DNA of 64,000 bases from Metallyticus violacea (Eukaryota; Arthropoda; Insecta; Mantodea; Metallyticidae). Below, piece by piece: positions 1-11,160 of the stretch. Each line of letters opens with the position of its first letter. Positions within the stretch are counted from its first letter, which is position 1. The stretch covers positions 84,894,001 to 84,958,000 of the forward strand of contig CM060831.1 of the NCBI GenBank assembly GCA_030762175.1, in the 5' to 3' direction. Both the position numbers and the translations under genes were made by a program. The notes beneath the pieces are model-generated. The model made no database searches and had not been told where the DNA came from. It saw nothing but the letters and a program-made list of their open reading frames with translations.

Positions 1-221
1 GTTGTTAGCTTCCTGAAGGTTATTGGGTCCCTTTGCCTACACTCTGGGAGGTGTGGTCCTGAGGTGAATTTTGTACAGACCAGAACAACTCACCTAAGCT
101 GAGGTGGCATCCAATAAAATTGCCTGCCATCGGGGACAATTGCAATTATGGAGGGAAAACCTGCTCATCACCTACAAATGAAAAGAAAGAGACGTAAAAG
201 GAGTAACCGCGATGTTAATGA

Positions 222-935
222 ATAGAAGACAGTCATTTGGACAAGTCAGCCCTTTTATCGTACAGAAAGGTATTGATAACATTTCTGGCCCTGTCAAATC
301 CTGTACGTGTTTGAGAATTCGGTAGAGACGGTAATAACCCGGAATCAATTCTTAAGGCGATACTTTTCCACGAATATTCGATCCGTGCCGAGCAGCACAG
401 AATCCTGAACTCAGCTTGCGGAGTAATGAACAGTAGCATATAGGGCGGCAAGTCCGATGCTGAAATTCGGGGTTACCTGTAAGAACAAGCTGTCTCATGC
501 GTTTATCGACGAGGAAAGATAGAGAAGTACAGCCGACCCGTACTCTCTTCCTCCTTTTATTAAGGTTGATCTACCGCAGGGAATAAAACCTGAATACAAG
601 GCTATAGCGATATGCCCGTATATTCCCAGCACCATGCGATGTTTTAATTGTCAGCGTTTCGGGCACACTGCATGTCTTGTATGACTGCTAATTCAATATG
701 TATAACCTGAGATACAGAAAGTCATATAGGAGCATGTACATCCTCTCCAGTGATCGTAAACAGCCAGCTCCGGCTGAAGGAAAAGCTTTCCTTTTCTGAA
801 GCCCTGAAACGCTTTCAAGCTGGTCAGCCCGTGACACCTAAGACCGGTACTTACAGCTCTGTAGCTTCTACGATACAAAAGCATGACAGCTGCACGCAGA
901 CTTACGACTTTGTTCATTACTCGGGTCCCTAGTTC
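222..935 (+). pseudogene. LINE ORF1 (gag-like) remnant with CCHC zinc knuckle
   Basis: Broken reading frame for the RNA-binding ORF1 protein of a Jockey-type LINE. Visible pieces are an N-terminal segment reading 'SFGQVSPFIVQKGID' from an ATG at 219-222, a zinc-knuckle segment 'MRCFNCQRFGHTACL' near 630-680, and a C-terminal segment 'KLSFSEALKRFQAGQPVT' near 780-835. These follow the usual order of ORF1 domains in Jockey-like elements. Several frameshifts and stops separate them, so no protein can be made. The first 215 bases would be 5' UTR, in which I see no other signal. Confidence 0.65.
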
Positions 936-1079
936 ACCAGGTTCCGCCAAGCGCTCTACCGATATGTCCAAACCGGTAGTTTTTAATACTTCACCCATTA
1001 AATCCATGACGTCATATACAAAGGCTGACTTAAAACGTCCACTACTGCTGGAGGACTTGGAGTACTTCTCTTCATAGAG

Positions 1080-3590
1080 GTCGAGCTTTTCGAAGGTTCA
1101 AGAAGGAAACCCTCTAGGCGGTCGCCCTCACCTATCTCCAATCGATTCCACGTGCTGCGGGAGAGCTTTCCCTATGAGGATGCTATGGGGCAGGATGTTC
1201 CTGGAAAGGATTTCCATAATCATTCCAGTTGTTGTCCTATTTCATACACCAGTTGCATATGCAAGATGATAGAACGCATGATTAACGGGCATTTTATGTG
1301 GTTAGAATCACAGCACCGTCTGACGAACGTACTATGTGAGTTTCGTCGTTATCGCTCCTCTGTAGACAATATGGTTTCTCTTTCCGCCCATATTATTGAC
1401 AGTTTTGTAGCAAAGTGCCAAACGATCGCCGTATTCTTTGATCTGGAGAAAGCGTATGATATCTGCCAGAGAACTGGTAACCTTCGAAATCTTCATGAAT
1501 GGCATACACGTAGTCAGCTTTCAATTTTTATTGAGGAGTTCATAGAAGATCGGTATTTTAACGTACGCATTGGTTCTGCTTTATCTTCTCGTTTTATTCA
1601 GGAGAACGAGTACCTCGGTGCTCGATATTTAGTGACACTATTTAATATTCTTGTTAATTCTATCGCAGGGATAATATCATGGTTATTCGTCGATGACTTT
1701 GCAATCTATGTTTCATCTCAGCGCACTTGTCTTTTGGAAGGCCACCTCCATTGCTGTCTAGACCATCTGTATGCTTAGAGTGTTTTTCCAGTATTCCATT
1801 TTTCCGCTGACAAGGCAGTCTGCATAAATTTCTGGTGCTACAAGGAGTATCCTTCGCAATCTCTCCATCTTGTTCCTGAAATTTCCTTGGCTTGGTTTTA
1901 AATAGGAAACTCCGCTAGTCATCATATATAGCACAACTGAAAGGTCAGCGTGAACGTTCTCTATGTACGTGTTTTAAGTGGATCATCCTGGGGACCTGAC
2001 CGGACGGTTCTTTTGCTCCTTTACCGTTCTATCATCCAGTCCAAAATCGATTACGGATGCTTTGTTTGTGGCTCGCGCAATCTTCATTACTTCGTCTCCT
2101 TAACCCGATGCATAACCAGGGAATTTCTGAGCATTTCGGACGAATTCTGTGTTCAGCCTATGCGCAGAATCTTGTGAACCTCTTCTATAGTACGCAGAGA
2201 TATTTTACAAGGAGGATGCCGTCCCATACCGCCTCGGGTGGCCAAGAACGTTAAGGCGTGGACTCGTGAGCCTTAGGTCCAGGTTCGTACCCCGACAGCA
2301 CCGTCTTCCTGAACTGAGTTTTTTTTCAGGTTTTCCTCAGTCATAAATGGCAAATGCCTGAGAGGTACCCTAAACTTAGTCCTTGAACTTTTCCTTCCTT
2401 AAAAAAATTCATGTCCATATATCATTTCATCTCCTGTATCATCAATGTCCAACGCCTGTGGAGCCGCAGTGCTAAAAACGGGCGTTAGTCACCATTAAAA
2501 AAACATTGTCCCACGAATGAGCCGTTTTTTTAATATGTCGTTTGATAGCTTTTAATCTGCTAGTTTTCAGACTCCTATCCCTTCTGGGTATGGTTTTCGA
2601 GAGATGTTAAGAACTTTGGACGTATAATGGTTTGTTGTTTTTTCTTAATCGGGAATGCCTGTTATCTCCCTTGGCTTTTAGCAGGGGCCCCAATTCATCT
2701 TGGGATTACATACTGTCCTAAATCATCGACTGCAACTTCTATTATTCGTCAACATTTTAGTGCGATATTCTCCTCGTTTGCGTAATGCAATTTTATCCAG
2801 ACTGACGGCTTTAAGGCGGACACAGGTGTTGGCTGTGCCTTCGTTTATAATGGCTCTAGTTTTATATATGGTGTTAACTGTGTGACAGGTATTTTTATGG
2901 TGGAACTGTATGCTATTTATCGACCTGTTTTATATGTATCTTAACAGTATATATGGGGATCAGTAATTTTTTGTGTCCACAATGCTCTTATGACTTTTCG
3001 AAACCTGTGCAACTTCCATCCTCTTGTACAGAAGATACAGTACCCAGTGTTTGCGCTAGTTAATGCGATCGTCACCCTAAAAATGTTATGGGTTTCTGGC
3101 CATGTGGGAATTCAGGGCAACGAGGCCGCAGATATGCCAGTAAAATCCGCTATTTTAGAACCTTCAACTATCCAGCAACCTATTTACTCTCGAAATATTT
3201 GTCATCTTTTAGTTAGAGCTGTTCTCTCGCGCTGGCGCGAAGAATGATATTTACTTCAAAACAAACTTCGGAAAAGAAAATCTACCCCATTTAATTGGCT
3301 AACCTCTTTTCGCGTAGTTCGTCGCGATGAAGTAATTTAGGCACATTTGCTGATTGGGCATTTTCGTTTTAGTCACATTCACTTTTTTAAAGATGCACCT
3401 GCTTCAGTGTATCAAAATTGTGTCCATTACTTTACAGTGTGTCACGTTTTAATTGAATGTCATCTTCTAGTGGCTTCTAGAATATCATAGAGTTTGCTTT
3501 CTTCCCTCAAAGAAATTCTTGTGGATGATGTCTCCAACAAGCGAGTACTTCGTTATATTTGTGGTTTCTGGACCAGGGTGTGATATTTTA
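1080..3590 (+). pseudogene. LINE ORF2 remnant: reverse transcriptase and RNase H
   Basis: Open segment 1152-1778 carries reverse-transcriptase motifs: fingers 'CPISYTSCICKMIERMI', a 'FRRYRSSVDN' segment, palm 'AVFFDLEKAYD' and the catalytic-box relic 'LFVDDFAIY' (normally Y/FADD). Thumb-type sequence follows at 1950-2177 ('SIIQSKIDYGCFV'). After the inserted SINE, an RNase H domain is readable: 'TDGFKADTGVGCAF' near 2800 and 'WVSGHVGIQGNEAAD' near 3085-3135. The normal VPQGSVLS segment is damaged to 'EYLGARYLV'. Many frameshifts make it a pseudogene. Confidence 0.75.
2237..2504 (+). mobile_element. SINE family A, copy 1 (tRNA-derived), inside the LINE
   Basis: Starts with a tRNA-like head (box A-like 'GTGGCCAAGAACGTTAAGGC', box B-like 'GGTTCGTACCCC'). 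A body follows with the signature 'TCAGGTTTTCCTCAGTCATA' and 'TTCCTTCCTTAAAAAAA', ending at 'GGCGTTAGTCACCATTAAAA'. The same order is found at 46789-47041 and 55060-55331. LINE coding similarity resumes directly after it, so it inserted into an older LINE copy. I could not settle the target-site duplication. Confidence 0.75.
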
Positions 3591-3885
3591 ATTTTATATA
3601 GCAAGGTTTCATTTTAGCGTATTTAAGCCCATTTTGTTTCCGGCTATTGCTGGTGTATTTTGTGATCAATTATTTGTACACTAATGTTTTATGCGTGTGT
3701 GTGTGGTTTTTTTGTCCCTTTGTTATTGGTAATATTATTTTTATTTGTATTGCTAACCTGGTTATGCCTGTTGATTTCTGGACAGTGTTTTAGTGTTGAT
3801 AAATTACTGAATTATTTATTATTGGTACAGTTATAGTGTGTTTGGGTCTAATGACTTAGCAGTTCTGCAATTAATAATAATTAAT

Positions 3886-4225
3886 AATATTTTTCTAGTA
3901 TGTGTGTAGACTAGTATGAAAACTTCATTCTTTGTGACATTCAGCCAAGAATGTTTCAAATTCTTGAATTGTACATCGGTCTAAAGCACTGAATTTTAGG
4001 CTGTTTCATTTGGTTCATTAGAATAAAGGTTACAAACTTCATGACCGAGCATCAGTAGGAGCATTTGAGAATAATTTGTATTTTATTGCGAATACATTTT
4101 TTTAATAGTCCGATGTAGGTTAGTATGCATAATGAATCTAAACCTAATACATTTTGAATATTTATGTTCATAACAAAAACATTTCCTGTTTTTTTTTTTT
4201 TGTCTTTATGTTCTTCACATTTCAG
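3886..4225 (+). repeat. Duplicated intron end of the zinc-finger genes (gene A copy)
   Basis: From 'TATTTTTCTAGTATG' on, this sequence runs parallel to 22808-23157, just upstream of the last exon of gene B. Both end in the same splice acceptor 'TTCTTCACATTTCAG'. It is the end of the last intron of gene A, into whose left part the LINE is inserted. Confidence 0.75.
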
Positions 4226-5115
4226 GCAAAATCAGGAAGACCTGTCCAGGTGTTTGAAAAACTCTTCAAGAACTTTTATTGAAGTTACACAGGATTGTAA
4301 AGGGAACATAATGGGGCACACACTCCATTTAAATTATATGATAACACTTACATCAGCACTACATCTATAAAAAGTCACACATCAATTCATGAACATAATA
4401 AATAAATAAATAAATAAATAAATAAAATGCCAAATGAAGGCCACTTAAAAAAACATAGAAAGGCGCATAAATGAAACGTTTGTGGGAAGAACTTTACCGG
4501 TAGGTATACTTTAAGGAGACATCTTTTGATTCATTAGGGTGAGAAGCCATAAATGCGAAGTGTGTAGGAAGATCTTTACCGATAGATCTACATTAAGGAG
4601 ACATCTTTTTTTGATACACAAGGGTGATACGTCACATAAATGTGAAATGTGTAGGAAGAGCTTTACCGATAGCTCTACTTTAAGGAGACATCCTTTGATT
4701 CATAAGGGTGAGAAGCCACATAAATGTGATGTTTGTGGGAAGCGCTTTGCTCACACATCTTTTGATACATAAGGGTGAGAATCCCCATAAATGTTAAGTT
4801 TGTGGAAAGAGCTTTACACAGATATTTCATTTAAGGAATAGCCTTTTGATACATAAGAACGAGAAGCCACATAAATGTGAAATTTTAGGAAGAGCTATAC
4901 TACAGCATCTTTTGGATACATCCAAACCATCTTTTTATACATAACGATGGTAGACACATAAATGGGAAGTTTGTGGGATGATCTTTACCAAGGGATCTAC
5001 TACGAGGAATCATCTTTTGATATATGAGGGTAAGAAACCTCATAAATGCGAATTTTTTGGGAAGAGCTTTATATCTACTTTAAGGAGAAATCTTTTGATA
5101 TAGTTGATGAGCATT
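4226..5115 (+). pseudogene. C2H2 zinc-finger gene A, last exon, decayed
   Basis: Follows a good splice acceptor (AG at 4224-4225) and aligns with the start of exon 3 of gene B. The linker reads QNQEDLSRCLKNSSRTF here against PNEDLSECLKNSSSTF in gene B, in the same phase. A frameshift leads to a stop at 4368-4370. Further on, C2H2 fingers can be recognised, for example 'KCEVCRKIFTDRSTLRRH' near 4550 and 'KCEMCRKSFTDSSTLRRH' near 4640, but single-base shifts and stops break the array and several cysteines or histidines are lost. Spacing between fingers is still about 84 bp. The upstream exons must lie left of the window or be lost under the LINE. Confidence 0.8.
4396..4427. repeat. AATA microsatellite
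   Basis: About eight AATA units. It lies inside the decayed last exon of gene A, at the place where gene B reads 'CAAACAAATAAAATAAC', so it expanded from coding sequence and helps destroy the frame. Confidence 0.85.
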
Positions 5116-5189
5116 CCTTTTGAAGGAATTTTGTTTGCAATATCTGCAGTTATATGTGAATTATATCTAATCTGTCGTCTAATACACTC

Positions 5190-5711
5190 TTATGCTTCAC
5201 TTACTTTTAAATACGGTGGGACCGGTTTCAAAGAGACATCATTTCCATCTTCAACCAACTTGACAACTGGTACGAGAAAATAACATCTATGAGGTTCTGT
5301 GGCTCCGTCCTGGTGTTTTTTTTTCTTTATAAACTGGAAAATTGTATTACATTCTCCTTTAATGTCGAAATTCATAAGATGATGCCTATGTTTATGAATG
5401 TAAATCTTCTCCCATGTGTCCAATTCTCTACGTCCATGTGCTTCTTTAAGTAACTTTATTTCTCTTTTTATACCGTGATTATCTTTCCAAAAATGGTTCT
5501 CCACTGCTGACCTATCTATCTGTTTGTAGTTAACGTTCCTGAAATGTTCATTTAACCGTATTCCTATGTTCCTTTTAGTTTTTCCAGCGTATAGCTTATC
5601 ACATTCTTTTAATGTTATTTTATAGATGCCTGACTTTTTCTCACGTGGAATGTTATTAAAGCTGTTGTCCACTAAAGCATTTTTCAAAGTATATCTGTTA
5701 ACTGGCGCCAA
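5190..5711 (-). pseudogene. PLE-1 GIY-YIG endonuclease domain
   Basis: Uninterrupted 173-codon segment of the PLE-1 ORF. The GIY motif ('SGIYKI') lies about 28 residues in and the YIG-equivalent ('LYAGKTKRNIGIRLNEH') about 12 residues later. A conserved 'SAVENHFWKDNHGIKREIKL' stretch follows, then 'TWEKIYIHKHRHHLMNFD'. In PLEs this domain nicks the target DNA. The last 25 residues are encoded by the hammerhead-like sequence at 5217-5257. It is called a pseudogene because the reverse-transcriptase part of the same ORF is frameshifted. Confidence 0.75.
5217..5257 (-). ncRNA. Hammerhead-ribozyme-like motif, PLE-1
   Basis: Minus strand, 5' to 3': stem I TGG, core TTGAAGA, a weak stem II, then GAA, a loopless stem III ACC/GGT, cleavage-site C, and stem I CCA. 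Hammerhead ribozymes are known from Penelope-like elements. The first core base is T instead of C and stem II pairs poorly, so activity is doubtful. Confidence 0.45.
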
Positions 5712-6745
5712 TTTAATGTTAATATCTTTAAATTATTTTTATAATTTATTCATAGCTACTGGATGGTAGGTGAATTTTTTTAAACCGATCTCTCTTTTTC
5801 AGTTAAGAGTGTGTTGGTATTCTTGATCAATTTCTTCTTTAGGAATCCATTAAGTTTTTTGTTTACTAAATTTTTGTTAAAGCCATTTATAATAGCAATC
5901 TCTTGTATCTTCTCAATTTTTTGTACTCTTCTTTACTGATTGGTAAATTCACCAGTGTATATGTTAAACTGTTAAAAATCGAGTACTTGTGAGCTTTGGG
6001 GTTAAACCAATTTTAGTTTTTATAGTTATCTGTGTGAGTATCCATTCTATAGACTCCAAATTTTAAATTCCCATAATTCTTATTGATTTTTATATTTAAA
6101 ACGGCAACATTCCCTTCCACTGTAAAGGATATATTCCTATCTTGTATATTTAAAAGCTTCAAAACATCTTCAACAAATTCTTTTTCCACTATACTAAAAA
6201 TGTCATCAACATATCTGTACCAGCATTTAAAATAATGTGAGAAGGCGGAAATTATGTGAGATTCAAATGTACTCATAAATAAATCTGCTAGAGAAGGGGG
6301 GCAAAGGATTTCCCATTGTGAGTCCTGTTTTCTGTTCATAGAATTCTCCTGCAAATGTAAAACAAGGCTGGTTTTTACAAATTATATATTTTCTCCTGTG
6401 AATCTCATTAATTCCTATCTCCTTTAACCGATTGTTCAAAAACGATATAAGCTTGCCAGTTGGAATACTCGAAAACAAAGATACTTCGTCCTACGTCAAA
6501 ATCACTAAAATATCAGGGGTATTTTTCTTATTAATAATGAGTCTCATGCCTTCCCAGGTTTATGGATTTTAGTTAAGTCATATATTCTGGCTATATTAGG
6601 ATTGTTTTGTTTTAAACTACATTTTTCTATGTATGGTATTATAGTGCAAGTCTGTATAGCTTCATTCACTGTTTTTGTGCATTCTTTCATTGGATCAAAT
6701 TTGCCTGTGTCAAATTCCACTACTGTTATTATAGTAATAAATATC

Positions 6746-7069
6746 TGTTTTAAGTTAATTGTGGTTATTTTGCCTGGTTAAACTAGAAAGTAACCTAATG
6801 ATCTGGGTTCGCTTTTCAATTAATTGTGGTTTAGGACATTTTCTAACAGGAAAAATGGAATATTACTAAAGAAACAGTAGATATATTAACGGCATTTCAA
6901 AATTATATTGGTGAATTGAACATTTGGAGCGTTTTAAAAGTATGCTGAAAGGCAATTTTTTCTACAATATGTGTAGTATTGTTTGGCTATCGGTATGCAT
7001 TTGAACTTAAATCGCCAACAGTGAATGTTCTGTGTTGTTTTCCTTATAAGCATGCTTCCCTGCTACCAT
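6746..7069. other. Unassigned spacer
   Basis: AT-rich sequence between the head of PLE-1 and the candidate leader of gene B. I see no ORF, repeat or motif in it. Confidence 0.5.
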
Positions 7070-7200
7070 TTTTGTTACTGTGGGTATTTTGAAGCCAAAC
7101 CGGGTAATTTGACAATGTTTGGTGATTAGTTTCATTAACAAGCATTGGCAAAGTTGGTAACAATTCTACCATGACCACGGAGCAATTTGTGCGCAAGGTA
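7070..7200 (+). promoter_or_regulatory. Candidate promoter / 5' non-coding exon of gene B
   Basis: About 100 bases here ('GGTAATTTGACAATGTTTGG', 'CATTAACAAGCATTGGCAAA') recur at 49790-49880 in front of gene C. The block ends in a good donor-like site, GCGCAAG|GTAAGC (junction 7198/7199). The first coding exon of gene B starts with an acceptor at 9111 and an in-frame stop before its ATG, so an upstream non-coding exon is required. The short ATG run 'MTTEQFVRK' just before the donor would be cut off by that stop. Assigning this block as the exon is inference. Confidence 0.35.
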
Positions 7201-7904
7201 AGCAATTACTAGTAAATATGTTAGTGGGTTCAAGAGAAAAAGAGAAGTACTGGAGTTGAACAAAATGTAAAATTTAAGTATTTCGATTAACTATAATGTT
7301 ACTTTTCATAGCATGTAGCACAATATTTGACATAAAATCAGTGGCAAGTCAAATAGAACTGAACCAAAACTTCCTTAGCGTGAACAATGCGTCCACGATG
7401 GAATTTATACCTGCCTATTTTACATTCATCAATTTGAAGCACATGGCCGGGACCGCCTATTCTGCCTCTTACTTCGTACTATCTGTTTATTTCGCGACCT
7501 GAACCAGTCAGTTACTATTCTTGCTCATCTTGTGGTCCCCCACAGAACATTCAGTAACTGTTCGCTCGTATGAAGACTTATGAGCAAAGGAATGTGTTAT
7601 AAGAAGAACCTGGCAGGGGACAGTTTCGTTTTCTCAAACAACGTACCTTTGCTAACAGGCTATGAGAACACATAATGACCTTTCTTACATTCAAAGTATT
7701 CTAAACCTAATGGGATGAAGGATGACTTTACATCAAAGATCCGTGTTCTCGTAAAGAAACTGCATACACTCGTCTATCAAAACACAATTGTGCAACATCT
7801 AGTTTACTAGTAAATGTATCTCTCATAATTGAAAAGTACACTAAGGAGCCGGGATAATTGGGTATTGCGCAAGTAGTTGGCTATATTGCTGGATTCATTG
7901 GAGT
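7200..7904. other. Unassigned, probable first intron of gene B
   Basis: No convincing coding or repeat signal. Short open stretches (for example 7296-7502) have no recognisable motif. Confidence 0.4.
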
Positions 7905-8880
7905 AACCAATAAGCCCCTGAAATCCAACATAAAATTCTTTGGGCTGGTGTTGCACTCATGTGGTGACTTTCCCCTATACATCTTCATGGGTAAAATGTT
8001 CACCCATAAGTTACTGTTTTATAGGGCCGAACAAATAGAAGTCCTATGAAGCAAGGTCAGGTCTATACAAGGATGCTCCAGGACATCCCACATTAAATTT
8101 TGCAGCAGCTCATTTGTCTTGTTGGTGGTTTGAGGATGTGCATTGTCATTCAAGAGTAACATGCTTTGGTGAAAAGTACTGATTGTTTCTGTTGAATGGG
8201 CTCACAACTTTTCCCAAGGATGTTACAGTAGCAATTGGCATATACTATTTGTTTTTGAGGCTGGATAGCCATGAGCAATAAGCCTTCATGATCCCAGAAG
8301 ACTGTCCATATTACTTTCCTGGCAGATGGTGTCACTAAATAAATATTTTTTCAGATGATTCACCATGTTTTCACTGTACTTAAAGCACACTTTGTTTGGG
8401 GCTGGTAATGGTAAACCCAAGACTGAAGTAGGCTATGCTGTTTGAACAACTGATACCATTGGCTATAGTGTCTACAGTTAACCCTTCTGTCTGCATTGTT
8501 AAAGTCTTAAAATTCAAGTAGCAAATTGGCCTATCTGGCCACCTTTGTTGGTCAGCTTGTGCAGCATTTATTTTTGAATATGTGTCCACCCTTCAGGGAT
8601 TCTCTGCACCAATTTGTCACAGGAACTTCTCATCATAGACAAGTATTTGTTTATGAACGTTCTTTGATACCATAACTTTAATCCATAAAAATATTGCACA
8701 AATGAGCACTGTTTAAGGGTTGTAATGTTACTCAAATGTAGCCATCTTGCAACTGCTGTTTTGATATTGTAAATACTGATTATCTTGTGTTGTGTGTCAC
8801 GAATTTGCACTGGATTTATACTGCTATCTGTAAGCCATAGCTTAGGTGTCTCATCAAACATGTAATGTCTCACATACATT
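7905..8880 (-). mobile_element. mariner transposase remnant (copy 1 of a duplicated pair)
   Basis: The minus strand reads, in order, a helix-turn-helix part near 8700-8580 ('CDKLVQRIPEGWTHIQK'), a middle part 8335-8150 ('SARKVIWTVFWDHEGLLL') and a C-terminal part ('TTNKTNELLQNLMWDVLEHP', 8130-8070). This is the mariner/SETMAR-type order. The catalytic DxxxH segment is eroded and many frameshifts are present. The same relic lies at 55805-56640, so it was inserted before the segmental duplication. No terminal inverted repeats were found. Confidence 0.65.
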
Positions 8881-9142
8881 TGTAATTTACTTACTTACGT
8901 CACACACACACACATATGTATATTGATCAAACAGAAATAACCATCACTAATTTAAAATAAATATGACAACTGGAACTTTTTTAAAAGCCACATTTCCTGT
9001 TATCAGTTTAGCATTTTGCAATGCTCACCATTGCTCATGCCTATGCTTTATGCTTCATGCTTCTATTTTAGAGTTTAATTACAAATAATACTGTATTTTC
9101 TTCTTTTGCAGTATTAGAGGTTCATAAGTTAAAAAAAAAAAA

Positions 9143-9265
9143 ATGAACATCAATCTATACATTAAAAAAGAACAAAAAGATACTGATACATGTTCACCTC
9201 AACTGAAACAACCAGAAGCTCATGGAGAAAATTCCTATGATGCTGCTTATAATGCTGGATTCAAG
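9143..9265 (+). CDS. C2H2 zinc-finger protein B, coding exon 1
   Basis: 41 codons beginning MNINLYIKKEQKDTDTCSPQ and ending ...NAGFK. Acceptor 'TTCTTCTTTTGCAG' ends at 9111 and donor GTGAGC starts at 9266 in phase 0. The start was chosen because a TAG lies in frame just upstream of the A-rich run before this ATG, and because gene C has the same ATG and the same 41-codon length. There is no finger, ZAD or KRAB signature. The segment is rich in Lys, Glu, Asp and Thr and may be a flexible N-terminal tail. Its function is unknown. Confidence 0.8.
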
Positions 9266-9914
9266 GTGAGCATGAAACCAATTTTGAAAGTATAATATTC
9301 ATAGAAAGTGTTCTTTGTATATTTCTTGATATAAAAACATCTGTTATATGTTTTTAAACTATATTGGTGTCTTGGCTATGTAAAATTTTATCAACAACAA
9401 TGTTTGTAAAGTAAGTGCTAAATAAACCATTCTGCTTTCAGCTACTTCATCATTTTCCATAATTTCAACTATCATTTCATTTTAATGGTCACAATAATAT
9501 TACATTATCTTCAATGCTTTTGAACTAGTTTAACCCTTGTTTAGTAACTTGCCTTATACAGAATCTTCATTCCAAGGGTTAATGAAACATGTATGTCATG
9601 TGCAAGAAACTATTGACCTCCATTGTGAAATAGAATTAGCTGCAATTGCTGTAAATGAGTCGTTTAGTGGCCTGATGGAAGCAACAGTTTAAATGCAGCT
9701 TGTGCTCTGTAATAACTTTCAATTAAGATTTGTGTATTGTGTTATGTTTCATTACACCTAATATGAGATTTCCATTAGAACACAGCATATTTATTTACCA
9801 TTGCAATGTAACAAAGAACTCGCACAAATATTGCAGGAGAAAACTGTGGGATCAATTGGCGTGAGTATAGCATCCTAAACTTGCAGTTACCAAATTAGAG
9901 AAAAAATTTGCAAC
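9266..9914. other. Intron 1 sequence duplicated in gene C
   Basis: No gene. Large parts resemble 57108-57730, for example the block around 'GTCATGTGCAAGAAACTATT' (9597-9616) against 'GCCATGTGCAAGAAAATGTA'. The similarity stops where the PLE-2 insertion begins near 9915. Confidence 0.55.
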
Positions 9915-10300
9915 CACCAGTATTACATATTTAAGCTTTCACGGCCGGCGTTAATCCAATAAAATGGGATTACCGGGCTAATTGGCCATGGTCTGAAGGA
10001 TGTAAAAACACCTGACATTTCCCCCATCACTCCGTCCGGCATCTTCAGAGGATAACTAATCACAACTTGATTTCTGTAGCTCAAGTGATGCTTGTAGCAG
10101 CCCCTTCTAGTATAGCACTTACTATGGGGCGAAGTGGCTTGCACTCTTTATGGGTCTTGAGCATACCATAAAGACGAGGTGCAACAGCTTCACTGGTGAC
10201 CATATTATTCTGCACTTCGTGGTACCTACCACAGGTTACAGAGAGATCCAACCAATCATATTTTAAGAAAGACCAACCGGCTAATAAAAAGGTCAACACT
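9915..10300 (-). mobile_element. Penelope-like element family 2, minus fragment (internally deleted)
   Basis: On the minus strand an N-terminal RT segment 'APRLYGMLKTHKECKPLRP' (about 10180-10120) runs directly into the 3'-end sequence 'GAATSIT', which in the + copy lies after the GIY-YIG domain ('GAVTSVT', near 11845). RT core and endonuclease are therefore deleted. A hammerhead-like motif and the terminal sequence with 'ACGGCCGGCGTTAATCC' follow. The fragment faces the + copy head to head. Confidence 0.75.
10011..10051 (-). ncRNA. Hammerhead-ribozyme-like motif, PLE-2 (minus copy)
   Basis: Minus strand: stem I CCT, intact core CTGAAGA, degraded stem II (GCC.../...GGGG), GAAATGTC, stem I AGG. 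It matches the better-paired copy at 11896-11936. Confidence 0.5.
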
Positions 10301-10689
10301 TACACAGCCAGTGCAGAAAAATATTATCACCAGTGAAGCTTGTTGCTCCTCGTCTTTATGGTATGCTCAAGATCCATAAAGGGTCCAAGCCACTTCACCC
10401 CATAGTAAGTGCTATAGGATCTTCAGCGTTCACTATCTCAGCATTTAACCAAGTTGCCACAACCACGTATTAGCAACACAGACACACACATTAAGAACTC
10501 CATACATTTCATTGAATAATTGAAAGAGACAAGGCTGGACCCACAAGATCAAATGATTAGTTTCGATGTAATTTCTCTCTTTACGAAGGTGCTGTTAGAA
10601 GATACTATGCGGCACTTGGCCAAAATCTTCCCAGAAAACATCATTGCTTTGTTCCACCATTGCCTTAGCACCTAGCTATTTCCAATGGA

Positions 10690-11160
10690 ATGGTACCTTC
10701 TATGAACAAAAAGGAGTTGCGATGGAAAGTCCACTTAGCCCAACAATTGGTAACTTTTTTACATGGAGAAGTTCGAGGAAATAGCTCTATAGTCACCATT
10801 TCAAAACATAAAGTGTGGTGGAGATATGTAGATGACACGTTTGTGATTTGGCTGCATAGGGGCAAGGAACTGGAAAAATACCTAAATCACCTTAATAACA
10901 TCTGTGACAGCATTAAACTCACCATGGATAAGGAGAAGGATCACTGCATTGCTTTCCTGGATGTTCTAGTAACCAAGAAATCGTATATGACATTAGGCCA
11001 TACAGTATACAGAAAACATACTCATCTTACCATTATCTCCAAAAAACCTCTAACCATCATCCATGACACAAGAGGTGCATGTTCAAAACTGTTAGAACAT
11101 GCACAATGTATTTGTGAACTGGCCAATCTGGAACAGGAAATACAACACACTTACGCATAA
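10690..11160 (+). pseudogene. PLE-2 reverse transcriptase core
   Basis: 156 uninterrupted codons around the catalytic aspartates ('RYVDDTFVIW', residues about 47-56 of the segment), followed by 'HCIAFLDVLVTKK', the usual next motif in PLE reverse transcriptases. Upstream and downstream parts are in other frames, so this is a fragment of a dead ORF. Confidence 0.75.

Larger units (their letters stand above)
1..3885 (+). mobile_element. Jockey-type LINE, decayed, with SINE inserted
   Basis: Non-LTR retrotransposon on the + strand. The order of recognisable parts is ORF1 with a CCHC knuckle (about 222-935), reverse transcriptase (1200-2230), a SINE insertion (2237-2504), RNase H (2520-3250), a C-terminal part (3250-3590) and an AT-rich 3' UTR ending in an ATTAATAATAATTAATAA-like tail near 3885. 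No endonuclease motifs appear between ORF1 and the reverse transcriptase, so that part looks deleted. Every ORF is broken by stops and frameshifts. The 3' end is repeated at 19530-20030, which fixes the right boundary. The left boundary is not certain and may lie outside the window. Confidence 0.8.
5150..6745 (-). mobile_element. Penelope-like element, family 1 (PLE-1)
   Basis: On the minus strand, in element order: an N-terminal segment with 'LTKIHKPGKA' (6600-6560); reverse transcriptase with 'KTGLTMGNPLPP' in the segment near 6300 and the catalytic box 'WYRYVDDIFSIVEKEF' near 6215-6170; and a GIY-YIG endonuclease in the intact segment 5711-5190, with 'SGIYKITLKECDKLYAGKTK' and a downstream 'LNEHFRN'. 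PLEs are telomerase-like retroelements with exactly this RT plus GIY-YIG order. Frameshifts split the ORF into at least three pieces, so it is dead. The 3' end carries a hammerhead-like motif and is repeated at 18030-18240 and 22485-22645. Confidence 0.85.

Noticed and set aside
2221..2515. 'GTCCCAYA' on both sides of SINE-A copy 1 as a target-site duplication
   Set aside because: The two occurrences do not directly abut the SINE and differ in one base, so it may be chance.
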